Shown here piece by piece: positions 16,631-24,875 of a DNA stretch of 58,991 nucleotides. The stretch lies in the NCBI GenBank assembly GCA_947259685.1, contig CAMYNC010000040.1, positions 1 to 58,991 on the forward strand, given 5' to 3'. The notes under the pieces are model-generated. The model was not told the origin of the DNA. It saw nothing but the letters and a program-made list of their open reading frames with translations, and ran no database searches. The translations under genes were made by a program, and so were the position numbers. How positions within the stretch are numbered: the stretch's first letter is position 1; each line of letters opens with the position of its first letter. This DNA comes from an uncultured Desulfuromonadales bacterium (GTDB lineage Bacteria; Desulfobacterota; Desulfuromonadia; Desulfuromonadales; Geopsychrobacteraceae).

Positions 16631-17704
16631 ATGGCAAAAAAGTTCAGTTTTGGAATCTTCCATCGTTTATTCTTGACGCTGTTGTTGGTCGCTTTGCTGC
16701 CACTGGCGGGAATCTGTTTGATCAGCTACCAAGGCAGCATTTCCCTGACCAGCGAAAAGGTTGAACAACAGCTGCTCGCAGTGAATAGCAATCTGTCGAC
16801 CTATGTCAATTCCTGGGTTGATATGAACCAGCGGATGCTATTGCAGAATTCCGGGTTGGGCGATATTCGATCGATGCGAGCGGTAAAGCAGAACCCGGTT
16901 CTCGAGAGTATTTCCAAGCGTTACGACTGGGCATATTTAAGCTTCACTGTCGATCCGCTAGGGAAGAATGTCGGTCGCAGTGATGGTAAAAAAAACAAGT
17001 ATTATGGTGATCGTGACTACTTCAAACAGGTGATCGACGGCAATCAATTCGGCAAGCAGATCCTGATCGGGAAGACTTCCGGGAAACCGGCGCTGATCCT
17101 TTCCACGGCCATTTACGATAATATCGGCAAGCTCAAGGGGGTTTTGGCTTTGGCGATGACTCTGAGTGAAATTTCCAGCCAAATAGTCAATACCCGTATC
17201 GGTGAAACCGGCTATAGCTTTTTGCTCGATGACAGGGGCGAGGTGATTGCCCATCCCAATGAAGAATACACCCGTTCGCGAGTCGATATGGCGAATCACC
17301 AGGCGCTGCAGGCGCTCGGCAGGGGAGAGCCTTTCAGCGTGTTTGATGATTACGATGGCAATAAGGTTGTCGCCGTCGCCAGCAAAACACCGGAAGGTTG
17401 GACGATGATCAGTCAGCAGGATTATCGCGAAGCCTATCACTTAATCGAACAGGAAAAAATCAAAGCTGGAGTGATCCTGGCGACAACCCTCCTAGCGGTA
17501 TTTGCCCTGGCGCTGGTGGTCGCGCGGCGGATGACCGCACCGCTGCTGGAGTTGACCGATGTCGCCGATCAATACAGCCAGGGCAAGTTGAGCCTGGAGA
17601 TTACCGGTCTCGACCGCAGCGATGAAATTGGCCAACTGGCGCAGGCGATTGAACGATTGGGGACCAGTATTCGGCTGGCGATGGAGCGGCTGCAGCGGCA
17701 TTAG
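16631..17704 (+). CDS. Cache-HAMP membrane sensor without output domain
   Basis: The 357-residue protein has a first membrane segment (about res 10-32, LFLTLLLVALLPLAGICLIS), a periplasmic double Cache domain (about 40-275) with YDWAYLSFTVDPLGKNVGRSDG, YYGDRDYFKQVI and GETGYSFLLDDRGEVIAHPN, a second membrane segment (VILATTLLAVFALALVV) and a HAMP domain (RRMTAPLLELTDVADQYSQG to about 350). It ends just after HAMP (RLAMERLQRH) without a methyl-accepting, kinase or cyclase domain. ATG 16631 is preferred over TTG 16619 because GGAG lies six bases upstream. It could be a stand-alone sensor that pairs with another protein, or a shortened chemoreceptor. The same frame continues after the TAG into a solute-binding-protein relic. 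Confidence 0.8.
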   Translation: MAKKFSFGIFHRLFLTLLLVALLPLAGICLISYQGSISLTSEKVEQQLLAVNSNLSTYVNSWVDMNQRMLLQNSGLGDIRSMRAVKQNPVLESISKRYDWAYLSFTVDPLGKNVGRSDGKKNKYYGDRDYFKQVIDGNQFGKQILIGKTSGKPALILSTAIYDNIGKLKGVLALAMTLSEISSQIVNTRIGETGYSFLLDDRGEVIAHPNEEYTRSRVDMANHQALQALGRGEPFSVFDDYDGNKVVAVASKTPEGWTMISQQDYREAYHLIEQEKIKAGVILATTLLAVFALALVVARRMTAPLLELTDVADQYSQGKLSLEITGLDRSDEIGQLAQAIERLGTSIRLAMERLQRH

Positions 17705-17899
17705 TTGAAGCGCTTTTTGAGCAGCGGCCGGCTCAATGCTGCTGTCGGCGCGCTAACGATTACTGCCGAGCGGGAAAAGCGCTTCGACTTCAGTCATTCT
17801 TTTTTTAACACCGGCCTCGGCGTAGCGGTACGAAAAGACGGTGGGGCAGGTTTTCTTCCCACCCTCAGGTATTTGATAAAGGAGGCCCCGAACTGCTGA
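17705..17899 (+). pseudogene. Relic of a family-3 solute-binding protein
   Basis: The frame right after the Cache-HAMP stop encodes LNAAVGALTITAEREKRF, then DFSHSFFNTGLGVAVRK. This is the hinge region of periplasmic amino-acid-binding proteins or related ligand-gated channels, whose consensus reads D-x-x-x-G-x-T-I-T-x-E-R-x-x-x-x-D-F-S. Only about 40 recognisable residues survive, without signal peptide or either lobe, then the frame decays and stops. It is a broken remnant, not a functional gene. Confidence 0.7.
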
Positions 17900-17927
17900 A
17901 AAAAACTTCTTGAAACAGTTCGGGGCC
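17884..17927. repeat. 12-bp perfect inverted repeat
   Basis: GGCCCCGAACTG (17884-17895) and CAGTTCGGGGCC (17916-17927) form a perfect 12-bp dyad with a 20-base A/T-rich spacer. No T tract follows on either strand at usual distance. It may be a hairpin terminator between convergent units (it lies between the relic and the minus-strand secreted-protein gene) or a leftover of a mobile element. Confidence 0.7.
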
Positions 17928-17966
17928 AAGTAGACAGTCATCTAGCTCTTGGTGCCTTCATCAACA

Positions 17967-18407
17967 CTAACAGGAGCCGTCCTTCTTCCGGTCCCGGTCG
18001 CCAGAACCTTTGCGCTTGCCATTACCTTTCCCTGCCAAAGTAAGGCCGGCGTCCTGCTCTGTTATGTAGCTTTGGCAGGAGCCGTCTCTCTTCCGGTCCA
18101 GGTCACCAGAACCGCTGCCCTTACCATTGCTCTTGCCCTTACCTTTACCTTTGCCAGCCAAAATAAGGCTGCTGTCCTGCTCAGTCATATAGCTTTGGCA
18201 GGAGCCGTCTTTCTTCCGGTCGCGATCACCAGAACCCTTACCTTTTCCTGCCAGCATAAAACTCGCGTCATCTTCTAATAGGTAGCTCTGGCAAGTGCCG
18301 TCCTTTTTCCTGTCCTGGTCCTTGTCTTTGTCCGCGGCAAAAGAGAAACCGACCCCCCAAGACAACACCAGCAAGAGTGCTAAAGCGTACTTTGCAACTT
18401 TTAACAT
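17967..18407 (-). CDS. Secreted tandem-repeat protein with DRKKDGSC units
   Basis: The 146-residue product has a clear signal peptide (about 1-24, ending VGFSFA) and a mature chain that is almost entirely repeat. Three full units begin DRKKDGTCQSY, DRKKDGSCQSY and DRKRDGSCQSY, continue with an acidic patch and LAGKGKG-type Lys/Gly tail, and a fourth unit stops at DRKKDGSC, so the protein ends in cysteine. Cysteines sit at 39, 70, 111 and 146, one per unit. The start has an excellent GGAGGT site seven bases upstream of ATG 18407. I know no family with this architecture. It is downstream of, and probably co-transcribed with, the secreted protein at 18538-19062, which ends in a related motif. 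Function unknown; a surface polymer, metal binder or peptide precursor are all open. Confidence 0.75.
   Translation of the reverse strand: MLKVAKYALALLLVLSWGVGFSFAADKDKDQDRKKDGTCQSYLLEDDASFMLAGKGKGSGDRDRKKDGSCQSYMTEQDSSLILAGKGKGKGKSNGKGSGSGDLDRKRDGSCQSYITEQDAGLTLAGKGNGKRKGSGDRDRKKDGSC
17970..18314 (-). repeat. Tandem coding repeats (31, 41, 35 and 8 codons)
   Basis: Counted from one DRK(K/R)DG(S/T)C motif to the next, the units are 31, 41 and 35 codons and the last is cut at the cysteine. Length differences come from the Lys/Gly/Ser tail. The DNA copies are similar but not identical, so they are not a recent slippage product. Confidence 0.85.
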
Positions 18408-18537
18408 TTTCGTACCTCCGTTTAAATGGTTAGATTTTTGTTCCCGAGCATAACGTCCAGGGAAGAAGCAGGCCTTCCTATCACAAGCCCATATCCTTGC
18501 TTGGTACTGATCCTTTTTCTTCCCTCAATTTTTCCTC

Positions 18538-19062
18538 TCACTGAGTCAGGCAGCTGCCATCCCTCAGGCGGTCGCGTCCACCGCCTCTCGGAGAACCGAG
18601 CAGATTTAGCTCGTTGGGCTGCGATCTGCTGGTATTTCCCCGCCAGAGCGGGACCCCGGTGTCTGGATCACGCAGCACAACGCTGTCCTCATCCATGCTG
18701 ACACTGACGGCGATGAGTCTGCTGCTCCCGTCGGAGAAGGTGACCTCATAGGCTTCGATCAGGACTTCTTCGCCCACCATCGGGCTGGCGACCCCAAGAC
18801 TGTTCCAGAATTTAACTGGGCCGAAGCCATAGACGTTGATAATCTCGGTTCCGGTGTCGATTTGATAGGGTTGCCCAAAAGTGCCGACGGTCATCACTGT
18901 CCCGGAAAATTCGGTGGGTACGCCGTTAAAAATGACGTTGGCCGGGCCGGCTCCGCCACCTGATCCAAGGCCGCGGCCAGCCCAGACGGAGCCGGTCATC
19001 AGCAGCACAAAAATGACCAGGGTCATTCCTGTGGCAAGTGTTTTTCTTGGCAACTTTTTCAT
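18538..19062 (-). CDS. Secreted protein ending in RDRLRDGSCLTQ
   Basis: The 174-residue protein has a signal peptide (about 1-28; TGMTLVIFVLLMTGSVWA), a glycine-rich linker (GRGLGSGGGAG), and a central beta-rich domain (about 40-140) with FSGTVMTVGTFGQPYQIDTG, INVYGFGPVKFWNSLGV, PMVGEEVLIEAYEV and VVLRDPDTGVPLWRGN. That domain looks like an OB-type barrel, an inference from strand pattern only. The tail is low-complexity and finishes GGGRDRLRDGSCLTQ, sharing DRxRxDGSC with the repeat protein next door. ATG 19062 has a perfect AAGGAGGT site. A sigma-54 promoter lies 125-150 bases upstream. Function unknown. Confidence 0.75.
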   Translation of the reverse strand: MKKLPRKTLATGMTLVIFVLLMTGSVWAGRGLGSGGGAGPANVIFNGVPTEFSGTVMTVGTFGQPYQIDTGTEIINVYGFGPVKFWNSLGVASPMVGEEVLIEAYEVTFSDGSSRLIAVSVSMDEDSVVLRDPDTGVPLWRGNTSRSQPNELNLLGSPRGGGRDRLRDGSCLTQ

Positions 19063-19198
19063 TTTTTGACCTCCTTCAATAGAGTTGTTTCTTTTCCCGG
19101 GATTGTTTTCCCCACCAACGGGTAAAGCTCCCGGCAGGCAAAGCGGTACTTCTAAAAAGAATCAGAATTCACTTCACACCGATTTACACTTTGCTATC

Positions 19199-19213
19199 GC
19201 AGGAGCTGTGCCA
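19199..19213 (-). promoter_or_regulatory. Sigma-54 (-24/-12) promoter
   Basis: Read on the minus strand the sequence is TTGGCACAGCTCCTGCG. It has TGGCAC at -24 and CTGC at -12 with GG and GC separated by exactly ten bases, one mismatch from the usual TGGCAC-N5-TTGC. Transcription would begin near 19187 and read into the secreted protein genes. The neighbouring gene encodes a sigma-54 activator. Confidence 0.75.
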
Positions 19214-19321
19214 AAAAAATATTGCGCCGGGAGGGTGGATAAAGAGCTTGAAGTATTCGTTAGATAGGCTGATCGTTGGCGGTTGAGTTTAAAATTAGTA
19301 GGCAATGCTGGAGAGGGAATG

Positions 19322-19360
19322 GACGAGATGGTCGCAGCGGGTGCGACGAGATGGTCGCAG
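19322..19360 (-). promoter_or_regulatory. Twin enhancer-like repeats (candidate activator sites)
   Basis: GACGAGATGGTCGCAG occurs identically at 19322-19337 and 19345-19360, 23 bases apart (about two helical turns). The second copy is a dyad, TGCGAC-GAGATG-GTCGCA (19342-19359); the first has a degenerate left half. They lie about 135-175 bases upstream of the predicted sigma-54 start, the usual place for activator binding. Confidence 0.65.
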
Positions 19361-19363
19361 GTG

Positions 19364-20737
19364 CTATTTATTGGAGATTTTGCAGTCCTTCATTCCATAC
19401 TTTTGCAATTTGTAGCGCAGATGTCGCTCGCTCATGCCAAGCAGGGCGGCGGCACGACGCTGTACGCCGTTGGCTTGGGCAAGAGCCTCGCGGATCAGAT
19501 TCTGTTCATAGGCTGCAACCCGTTCGGCAAATGAGCCGCTGAGCAGCAGGTTGGGTTTGTTTTCGGTCGGCAACAGTCGAATCGCCGAGGGCAGATCGGC
19601 CGTGGTAATGATGTTGTCGCGGGCTAAAACGACCGACTGCTCGACGATATTTTCAAGCTCGCGGATATTTCCGGGATAGCTGTATTTCATCAATAGATCC
19701 TGGGCTTCTTTGGAAAAATGTACCTCTTCGCGGTCGTTTTCTTTGCTGAAGCGGAGCAAAAATTGATCTATCAAGAGCGGAAGGTCTTCTCGCCGGTCTC
19801 GCAGAGGGGGAATGTTGATGGTGACGACATTCAATCTGAAAAACAGATCCTCTCGAAACGTCCCCTCTTTGATCATCTGTTCCAAGGGGCGATTAGTCGC
19901 CGCGATCAGCCGCACATCAATTTCAATAGGCTTATTGCCGCCGACCCGTTCGATGGTCCGTTCCTGGAGCACGCGCAATAATTTGGTCTGGGTTGCCAGG
20001 GGGATATCTCCGACTTCATCCAACAACAGGCTGCCCTGGTGCGCCTGCTCAAATCTGCCGATGCGCTGGCGATCCGCACCGGTGAAACTGCCCTTTTCAT
20101 GACCGAAGAGTTCGCTTTCAAGCAGGGTGTCGGTAAGGGCGGCACAATTGACCGCTACCAGAGGGCGATCCTTGCGGGGACTGGCGTAATGAATCGCTTT
20201 TGCCAGAACCTCCTTGCCGGTGCCACTCTCACCGCAGATCAATACGGAAGTTCGCGTGGGCGCAATGCGCGCCGCGGTGTTGACCACTTCAGCCATGGCT
20301 CGGCTCTGGTAATTCAGGTTAGGCAGTTTGTAGCGCTCGGTAAGTTGGTTACGCAGTTGCTCATTTTCGGAAATTAAATAATGGCGCTCCTGGATTTTTG
20401 CCAGCAGCAGTTCCAATTCATCCAGATCAATCGGCTTGGTCAAATAGTCGAAGGCACCGGCTTTCATGGCCTCAACGGCGGTATCGACAGCGCCATAGGC
20501 CGTCATCAAGACCACGTCAACGGCTGGATTCAGCGCTTTGATCGCTTTTAACACGTCCAGCCCGCTTTGGTCGGGCATCCGAAAATCTGTCAGCACCACA
20601 TCGACCTGCTGCTGTTCGACATGCTCGATACCAGCTGTTCCCGTTGCCGCAGTGGTCGTTGGGTAACCCGATTTTTTAAGGAAACCGGCCAATGACTCCC
20701 GCTGGGGTTTTTCATCATCGATAATCAGAATATTCAT
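19364..20737 (-). CDS. Sigma-54-dependent response regulator (NtrC family)
   Basis: The 457-residue activator has a receiver (res 1-120; ILIIDDEKPQRES, VVLTDFRMPDQSG, MTAYGAV, LTKPIDLDEL), a sigma-54-interacting AAA+ domain (about 140-375) with Walker A GESGTGKEV, the sigma-54 contact loop ELFGHEKGSFTGA, Walker B LLLDEVGDI and arginine-finger region FREDLFFRLNVV, and a C-terminal Fis-type helix-turn-helix (ALAQANGVQRRAAALLGMS, ERHLRYKLQKYG). It activates sigma-54 RNA polymerase when phosphorylated. Its start overlaps the stop of the sensor kinase gene. The sigma-54 promoter and repeats directly after its stop are the likely target. Confidence 0.93.
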   Translation of the reverse strand: MNILIIDDEKPQRESLAGFLKKSGYPTTTAATGTAGIEHVEQQQVDVVLTDFRMPDQSGLDVLKAIKALNPAVDVVLMTAYGAVDTAVEAMKAGAFDYLTKPIDLDELELLLAKIQERHYLISENEQLRNQLTERYKLPNLNYQSRAMAEVVNTAARIAPTRTSVLICGESGTGKEVLAKAIHYASPRKDRPLVAVNCAALTDTLLESELFGHEKGSFTGADRQRIGRFEQAHQGSLLLDEVGDIPLATQTKLLRVLQERTIERVGGNKPIEIDVRLIAATNRPLEQMIKEGTFREDLFFRLNVVTINIPPLRDRREDLPLLIDQFLLRFSKENDREEVHFSKEAQDLLMKYSYPGNIRELENIVEQSVVLARDNIITTADLPSAIRLLPTENKPNLLLSGSFAERVAAYEQNLIREALAQANGVQRRAAALLGMSERHLRYKLQKYGMKDCKISNK

Positions 20738-22773
20738 ACTCTCATACTCTCTTCTTGCGTTTTTTGAGCATCAGCTGTCGGGATGCTGAGGGTGAAGGTT
20801 GTCCCTTGCCCTGGTCTACTTTGCGCAGAAACCTCGCCGCCATGCTCGGTCATAATGCGATGGACCAGTGCTAAACCCAATCCGGCTCCGGCTGGTTTGG
20901 TCGTGAAATAGAGATCAAATATCCTCTTCTGCTGCTCCGGTGGAATGCCTGGTCCATCGTCTGTGATATCAAAACAAATGTGTTCATCGGTTTCCTGGGT
21001 ATTTATCGAAATCTTGCCCCCTTCAGCAACGGCGTCCATGGCATTTTGCAGCAGATTCAGCAACGCCTGATGAAATTGATTCTTGTCAACGTTGATAACC
21101 GTTAGCAGCTCAGGGCCGGTTTCCAGGCGGATATGTTTTGCTTTGGCCTGAGCGCCCACAACTTCGACGCTTTGCCTGATCAATTCAGCTACCGAAACCG
21201 GCGTCCTGTTCATCTTCGGAGGACGGGCAAGATCCAAAAACTGGCGGACTATTAGACCGATGCGCTCGATTTCCGAGCGGACGGTTCGGGTCAACCCAAG
21301 GTACTCATCCTGGTCCCTGGTCGGCGTAAATTCTTTCTGGAAGCGCTGTACGATCATGCTGATCGCATTGAGCGGATTGCGGATCTCGTGAGCGACCCCA
21401 GCTGCCAACTGGCCCATCGCGGTTAATTTCTCCTTGCGGCGAAGTTGTTCTTCCAACTTTTTCTGCCTGGTCTGATCGCGCAATAAAATAACGCCGGCAT
21501 CCATGCTGCCCGTTTCATCAAAAACAAACGAGACGCTGACAGCAACTGAAATTGGACGATTCAACGATCTGAGTTGTAGGGTCTGTTCAACGTTCTCCAG
21601 TCTGTGTTGCTTTTCCAGGGCCTCTATAATTGAGTGACCATTTGAAAAAAAATCGACAAGTTGAAGACCGGTGACTCGGTTTTGATTTATGTGAAGGATA
21701 CGCCGGGCGGCGGTGTTGGCAAACCTGATCGAGAGCTGCGCATCGACACCGATAACGGCGTCACTCATCGCGTGTAAAATATTGCCGGTGTAGGTTTGCA
21801 TTCGGGCGTGCTCTTGCTGCAGGAAACGATAATTTTGGCTGATGATTACAATGCTGAATAAAATAAATCCGACAAAAATGACGCCGATTGACGTGACGAC
21901 CGCCCTTTGGATCATGCGCTTTTCCAAGCTGCGAATTTCATCCAAGTGCAGGCCGATGCGCAATTTCCCCTGGTATCCGCCGCCTGCACCAAAGGGACTG
22001 ACAATCTCCAATACTTCCTGATCATTGAAGTGGGCAGTACGAGTCCGAATATCATTTGCTTGTAGGAAATCATCGTCGGCGATGGAACTCATCTTTTGAG
22101 TGCCAGGTGTAGCGGCCAGGATTCCATTCTCGTTCTGCAGGACGGCATAGACCAACTCCTGTTGATTGCTGATGTCTTCAAACAGCCTGTCGATCCCGAT
22201 CCGTTTGCCGAACGCCAGCATGTCCGCTGCGTCGACATTAATAACAATAACTCCGCCATTGTGCCTTTTTAACGCTACGGCATAGCGTTGTCCTTCAAGG
22301 TGACGGGCTTGTTTGAGGCCGATATCTATTTCTTCCTTTTCGCCATCGAGAATCGCTTGAAAAAATAATTCAGGCCGGTATTTACCTTTGCCTTGGTGCG
22401 GGTCAAGAACACTCGATTCAATTTTATTCCCGTTCAAGTCAAAAACGTTGATCCGGTAGAGATTGTTTTTGGTCGCGAAGTCTCGCAGCAGGGAATGGGT
22501 CAGCGGTTGATGCTTTTCAAGTTCACGTAGCAGGTGTGCATTGTTGGAAAGCCGCTCGGCAATCTGCTGCTGTATTTCCGTTTGTGACAAAATTGAATTG
22601 GTGGCGCTTTGCTTAATGACCTCTAGCAGTGACAACCCCTCGTACTCATGCATTTGAATCAATTCAATGCGACTTTGTCGCAACTCAAAATAGGTCGACA
22701 AGATCATTAAAATGGTGAAAATTAGGCCGATAGAAAAAATATATCCTGGTTTGATTAAATTGATGATTTTCAC
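20734..22773 (-). CDS. Membrane sensor histidine kinase (Cache-PAS-HisKA-HATPase)
   Basis: The protein (679 residues) is the partner of the sigma-54 activator, with start and stop overlapping by four bases. It has an N-terminal membrane segment (about res 9-28), a periplasmic Cache-like sensing domain (to about 265), a second membrane segment (VVTSIGVIFVGFILFSIVII), a PAS domain (ILHAMSDAVIGVDAQ...), HisKA with AAGVAHEIRNPLNAI, and an ATPase domain with LLNLLQNAMDA, DDGPGIP, FDLYFTTKPAGAGLGLALV. All kinase boxes are intact. The frame is open to a GTG at 22791, but GTG 22773 has AGGGG about ten bases upstream and is preferred; neither is strong. Confidence 0.88.
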   Translation of the reverse strand: MKIINLIKPGYIFSIGLIFTILMILSTYFELRQSRIELIQMHEYEGLSLLEVIKQSATNSILSQTEIQQQIAERLSNNAHLLRELEKHQPLTHSLLRDFATKNNLYRINVFDLNGNKIESSVLDPHQGKGKYRPELFFQAILDGEKEEIDIGLKQARHLEGQRYAVALKRHNGGVIVINVDAADMLAFGKRIGIDRLFEDISNQQELVYAVLQNENGILAATPGTQKMSSIADDDFLQANDIRTRTAHFNDQEVLEIVSPFGAGGGYQGKLRIGLHLDEIRSLEKRMIQRAVVTSIGVIFVGFILFSIVIISQNYRFLQQEHARMQTYTGNILHAMSDAVIGVDAQLSIRFANTAARRILHINQNRVTGLQLVDFFSNGHSIIEALEKQHRLENVEQTLQLRSLNRPISVAVSVSFVFDETGSMDAGVILLRDQTRQKKLEEQLRRKEKLTAMGQLAAGVAHEIRNPLNAISMIVQRFQKEFTPTRDQDEYLGLTRTVRSEIERIGLIVRQFLDLARPPKMNRTPVSVAELIRQSVEVVGAQAKAKHIRLETGPELLTVINVDKNQFHQALLNLLQNAMDAVAEGGKISINTQETDEHICFDITDDGPGIPPEQQKRIFDLYFTTKPAGAGLGLALVHRIMTEHGGEVSAQSRPGQGTTFTLSIPTADAQKTQEESMRV

Positions 22774-22880
22774 AAGAATTTTGCCCCTCACCCCTATGAT
22801 GGGAAGGTCACTACTTTTAGTTTTGCGCAGTAAAAAAACAACTTCAAAAAGGAGAGCGGAAAATTATCCTCTTCGAAAAG

Positions 22881-24875
22881 TTAACTTGCGCCGCCATGAC
22901 CCTTCGGAGGGAAGCTGTCTCCCAGCTGCTTACAAACTGATTGCGACGATTCATTTTTTTCTTCCCCAATTCCAAGCTGCGGATATAGATCGGCTGAAAT
23001 TGTCAGTTCTGCATCCCGGAAAAATTCCTCGAGGCGCTCTTTGGACAAGGTTTCCTCTTCAAAAAGATCCTCGGCAAGGGCCTCCAGAATAGTGCGATTG
23101 GCATTGAGAACCTGGATCGCGCAGCTCTCAGCATCACCGACCAGTTTTTCGATCTCCTGGTCGATGATCCAAGCAGTTTTCTCACTAAAAATCTTTTCCG
23201 TGGCAAGCTTACGGCCAAGAAAAGGGTGTTCTTCGCCACGGGAAAAGCTGAGCGGTCCCAACCGTTCACTCATCCCCCATTGACAGACCATCTTTTCAGC
23301 CAGGTCCATGACCTGCTTGAGATCGTTCTGTGCTCCCGTCGAGTACTCACCAAAGCAGAGCTTTTCAGCCACGCGGCCACCCAGCATAACGGCCAGGCGA
23401 CTCATCAGGTAACTGCGCGGGTAGTGATAACGGTCATCCTCTGGCAATTGCTGGGTGACACCCAAGGCCTGACCGCGCGGAATAATGGTCACCTTGTGGA
23501 TCGGGTCGGTGTTTGGCAGGCAGCTGGCCACCAGGGTATGACCGGCCTCGTGGTACGCAGTGATCCGTTTCTCCGGTTCCGAGAGGAACAGTTTGCGTTC
23601 CATGCCCATCAGTTGTCGATCTTTAGCCTGTTCCAGATGGTGATTGCTCACCTGCTCGGCATCCTCGCGTGCTGCGATCAGAGCCGCTTCGTTGACCAGA
23701 CCTTGCAGATCGGCACCGACCATTCCCGGCGTCCCTTTGGCGATCAGTTCCAGATCAACATCCTCGGCCAGCGGCATGGCGCGGGTGTGCACCTGCAGGA
23801 TCTTAACCCGGTCGCGCCAGTCAGGCCGTTCGATAACTACCTGGCGATCGAAACGACCTGGCCGCAACAGAGCAGTATCCAAAACATCCGGCCGGTTGGT
23901 TGCTGCCATGACGACAACCTCATCGTGCGGATCGAATCCGTCCAGTTCGGAAAGCAGTTGGTTCAAAGTTTGTTCGCGCTCGTCATTGCCACCACCCAGG
24001 CCGGTGCCGCGGGCTCTGCCGACCGCATCCAGTTCGTCGACGAAAATAATACTCGGAGCATTCTGCTTGGCATTATTAAAAAGATCGCGGACCCGGCTGG
24101 CGCCAACCCCGACAAACATTTCAATGAACTGGGAGGCGGAAATATTGAAGAAGGGCACCCCGGCTTCGCCAGCCACAGCTCTGGCCATCAGCGTTTTTCC
24201 GGTCCCGGGTGGGCCGACCAACAAAATCCCGCGCGGCACCTTGCCGCCTAGGCGGCTGAACTTTTCGGGTTCCCGTAAGTAGGCAATGATTTCCTGGAGT
24301 TCTTGTTTCGCTTCCGCCAGACCGGCTACATCATCAAAGGTTATCGGGGAGGTTTTCGGGCTATACAAGTGCGCCCCCGATTTGCCGAATTGGTTTAGAA
24401 AGTTGCCCGCCGGGCCGCCATGTTTACTCATGCGCCGAAAGAAGTAGATCCAGAAGCCGATAATCAGTACCCAGGGAAGCAAACCGATCAATAAGTTGCT
24501 CCACAGCGAATTGTCCTGCTCCGGTTTTGCCTCGACGACAACCTGGTTTAGCTCGAAAAGCTGGAGCAGCTCCGGGTCATCGATCGGCGGGAGCCTGGTG
24601 CGAAAATCTTTAAATGTGCGGATATCGGTAAAAGTGGGGGAGATAAGTTCTTCGGCGGCAAAAGATCTTTCTTCAAAGAACTTACCAGATAGACTGTCTC
24701 CCTTAATGGTAACTGCCGCAATCTGGTTTTGCCGCAGTTCGGTTTTGAAGCGGCTGTAAGAGATTTCGGCCACCGATAGCGAAAGCTGTTGTGGGTAAAG
24801 GTAGAGATAGAGGCCGTTGAGCGCAACAACGAGTAACATCACCAGAAGGAAGCGCTGCCAGGGATTGTTCATCAT
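22881..24875 (-). CDS. ftsH: FtsH membrane AAA+ zinc metalloprotease
   Basis: The 664-residue product degrades membrane and some soluble proteins. It has a first membrane segment (about res 9-27), a periplasmic domain, a second membrane segment ([20 protein letters not shown], about 125-144), an AAA+ domain with GPPGTGKT, pore motif FVGVGA, Walker [12 protein letters not shown] and the second region of homology (RPGRFDRQV), and a protease domain with HEAGH (about 440) and the third zinc ligand aspartate in GAQNDLKQ. The frame is open to 25028, but the added 51 residues are not FtsH-like; MMNNPWQRF at 24875/24872 matches family N-termini. A second FtsH elsewhere is common in this group. The tail (about 30 residues) is variable. 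Confidence 0.92.
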   Translation of the reverse strand: MMNNPWQRFLLVMLLVVALNGLYLYLYPQQLSLSVAEISYSRFKTELRQNQIAAVTIKGDSLSGKFFEERSFAAEELISPTFTDIRTFKDFRTRLPPIDDPELLQLFELNQVVVEAKPEQDNSLWSNLLIGLLPWVLIIGFWIYFFRRMSKHGGPAGNFLNQFGKSGAHLYSPKTSPITFDDVAGLAEAKQELQEIIAYLREPEKFSRLGGKVPRGILLVGPPGTGKTLMARAVAGEAGVPFFNISASQFIEMFVGVGASRVRDLFNNAKQNAPSIIFVDELDAVGRARGTGLGGGNDEREQTLNQLLSELDGFDPHDEVVVMAATNRPDVLDTALLRPGRFDRQVVIERPDWRDRVKILQVHTRAMPLAEDVDLELIAKGTPGMVGADLQGLVNEAALIAAREDAEQVSNHHLEQAKDRQLMGMERKLFLSEPEKRITAYHEAGHTLVASCLPNTDPIHKVTIIPRGQALGVTQQLPEDDRYHYPRSYLMSRLAVMLGGRVAEKLCFGEYSTGAQNDLKQVMDLAEKMVCQWGMSERLGPLSFSRGEEHPFLGRKLATEKIFSEKTAWIIDQEIEKLVGDAESCAIQVLNANRTILEALAEDLFEEETLSKERLEEFFRDAELTISADLYPQLGIGEEKNESSQSVCKQLGDSFPPKGHGGAS

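Larger units (their letters stand above)
19063..19363 (-). promoter_or_regulatory. Control region of the DGSC-protein operon
   Basis: This roughly 300-base region separates the stop of the sigma-54 activator gene from the ATG of the secreted-protein gene, both on the minus strand. It contains twin enhancer-like repeats, a sigma-54 promoter and an untranslated leader of about 125 bases. I see no gene in it. Confidence 0.65.

Noticed and set aside
17702..17710. Readthrough of the Cache-HAMP TAG into the solute-binding fragment as a real fusion
   Set aside because: The downstream piece lacks most of the domain and stops soon; there is no evidence for TAG recoding, so a relic is simpler.
17949..18278. 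A 109-codon plus-strand frame opposite the DGSC repeat gene
   Set aside because: It is the mirror of the repetitive coding sequence; the minus strand has the signal peptide and a strong ribosome site.
18408..18537. A second sigma-54 promoter in front of the repeat protein
   Set aside because: No GG-N10-GC with acceptable flanks is present; co-transcription from the upstream promoter is more likely.
23226..24251. 341-codon plus-strand frame inside ftsH
   Set aside because: It is antisense to the intact AAA+ and protease motifs of FtsH.
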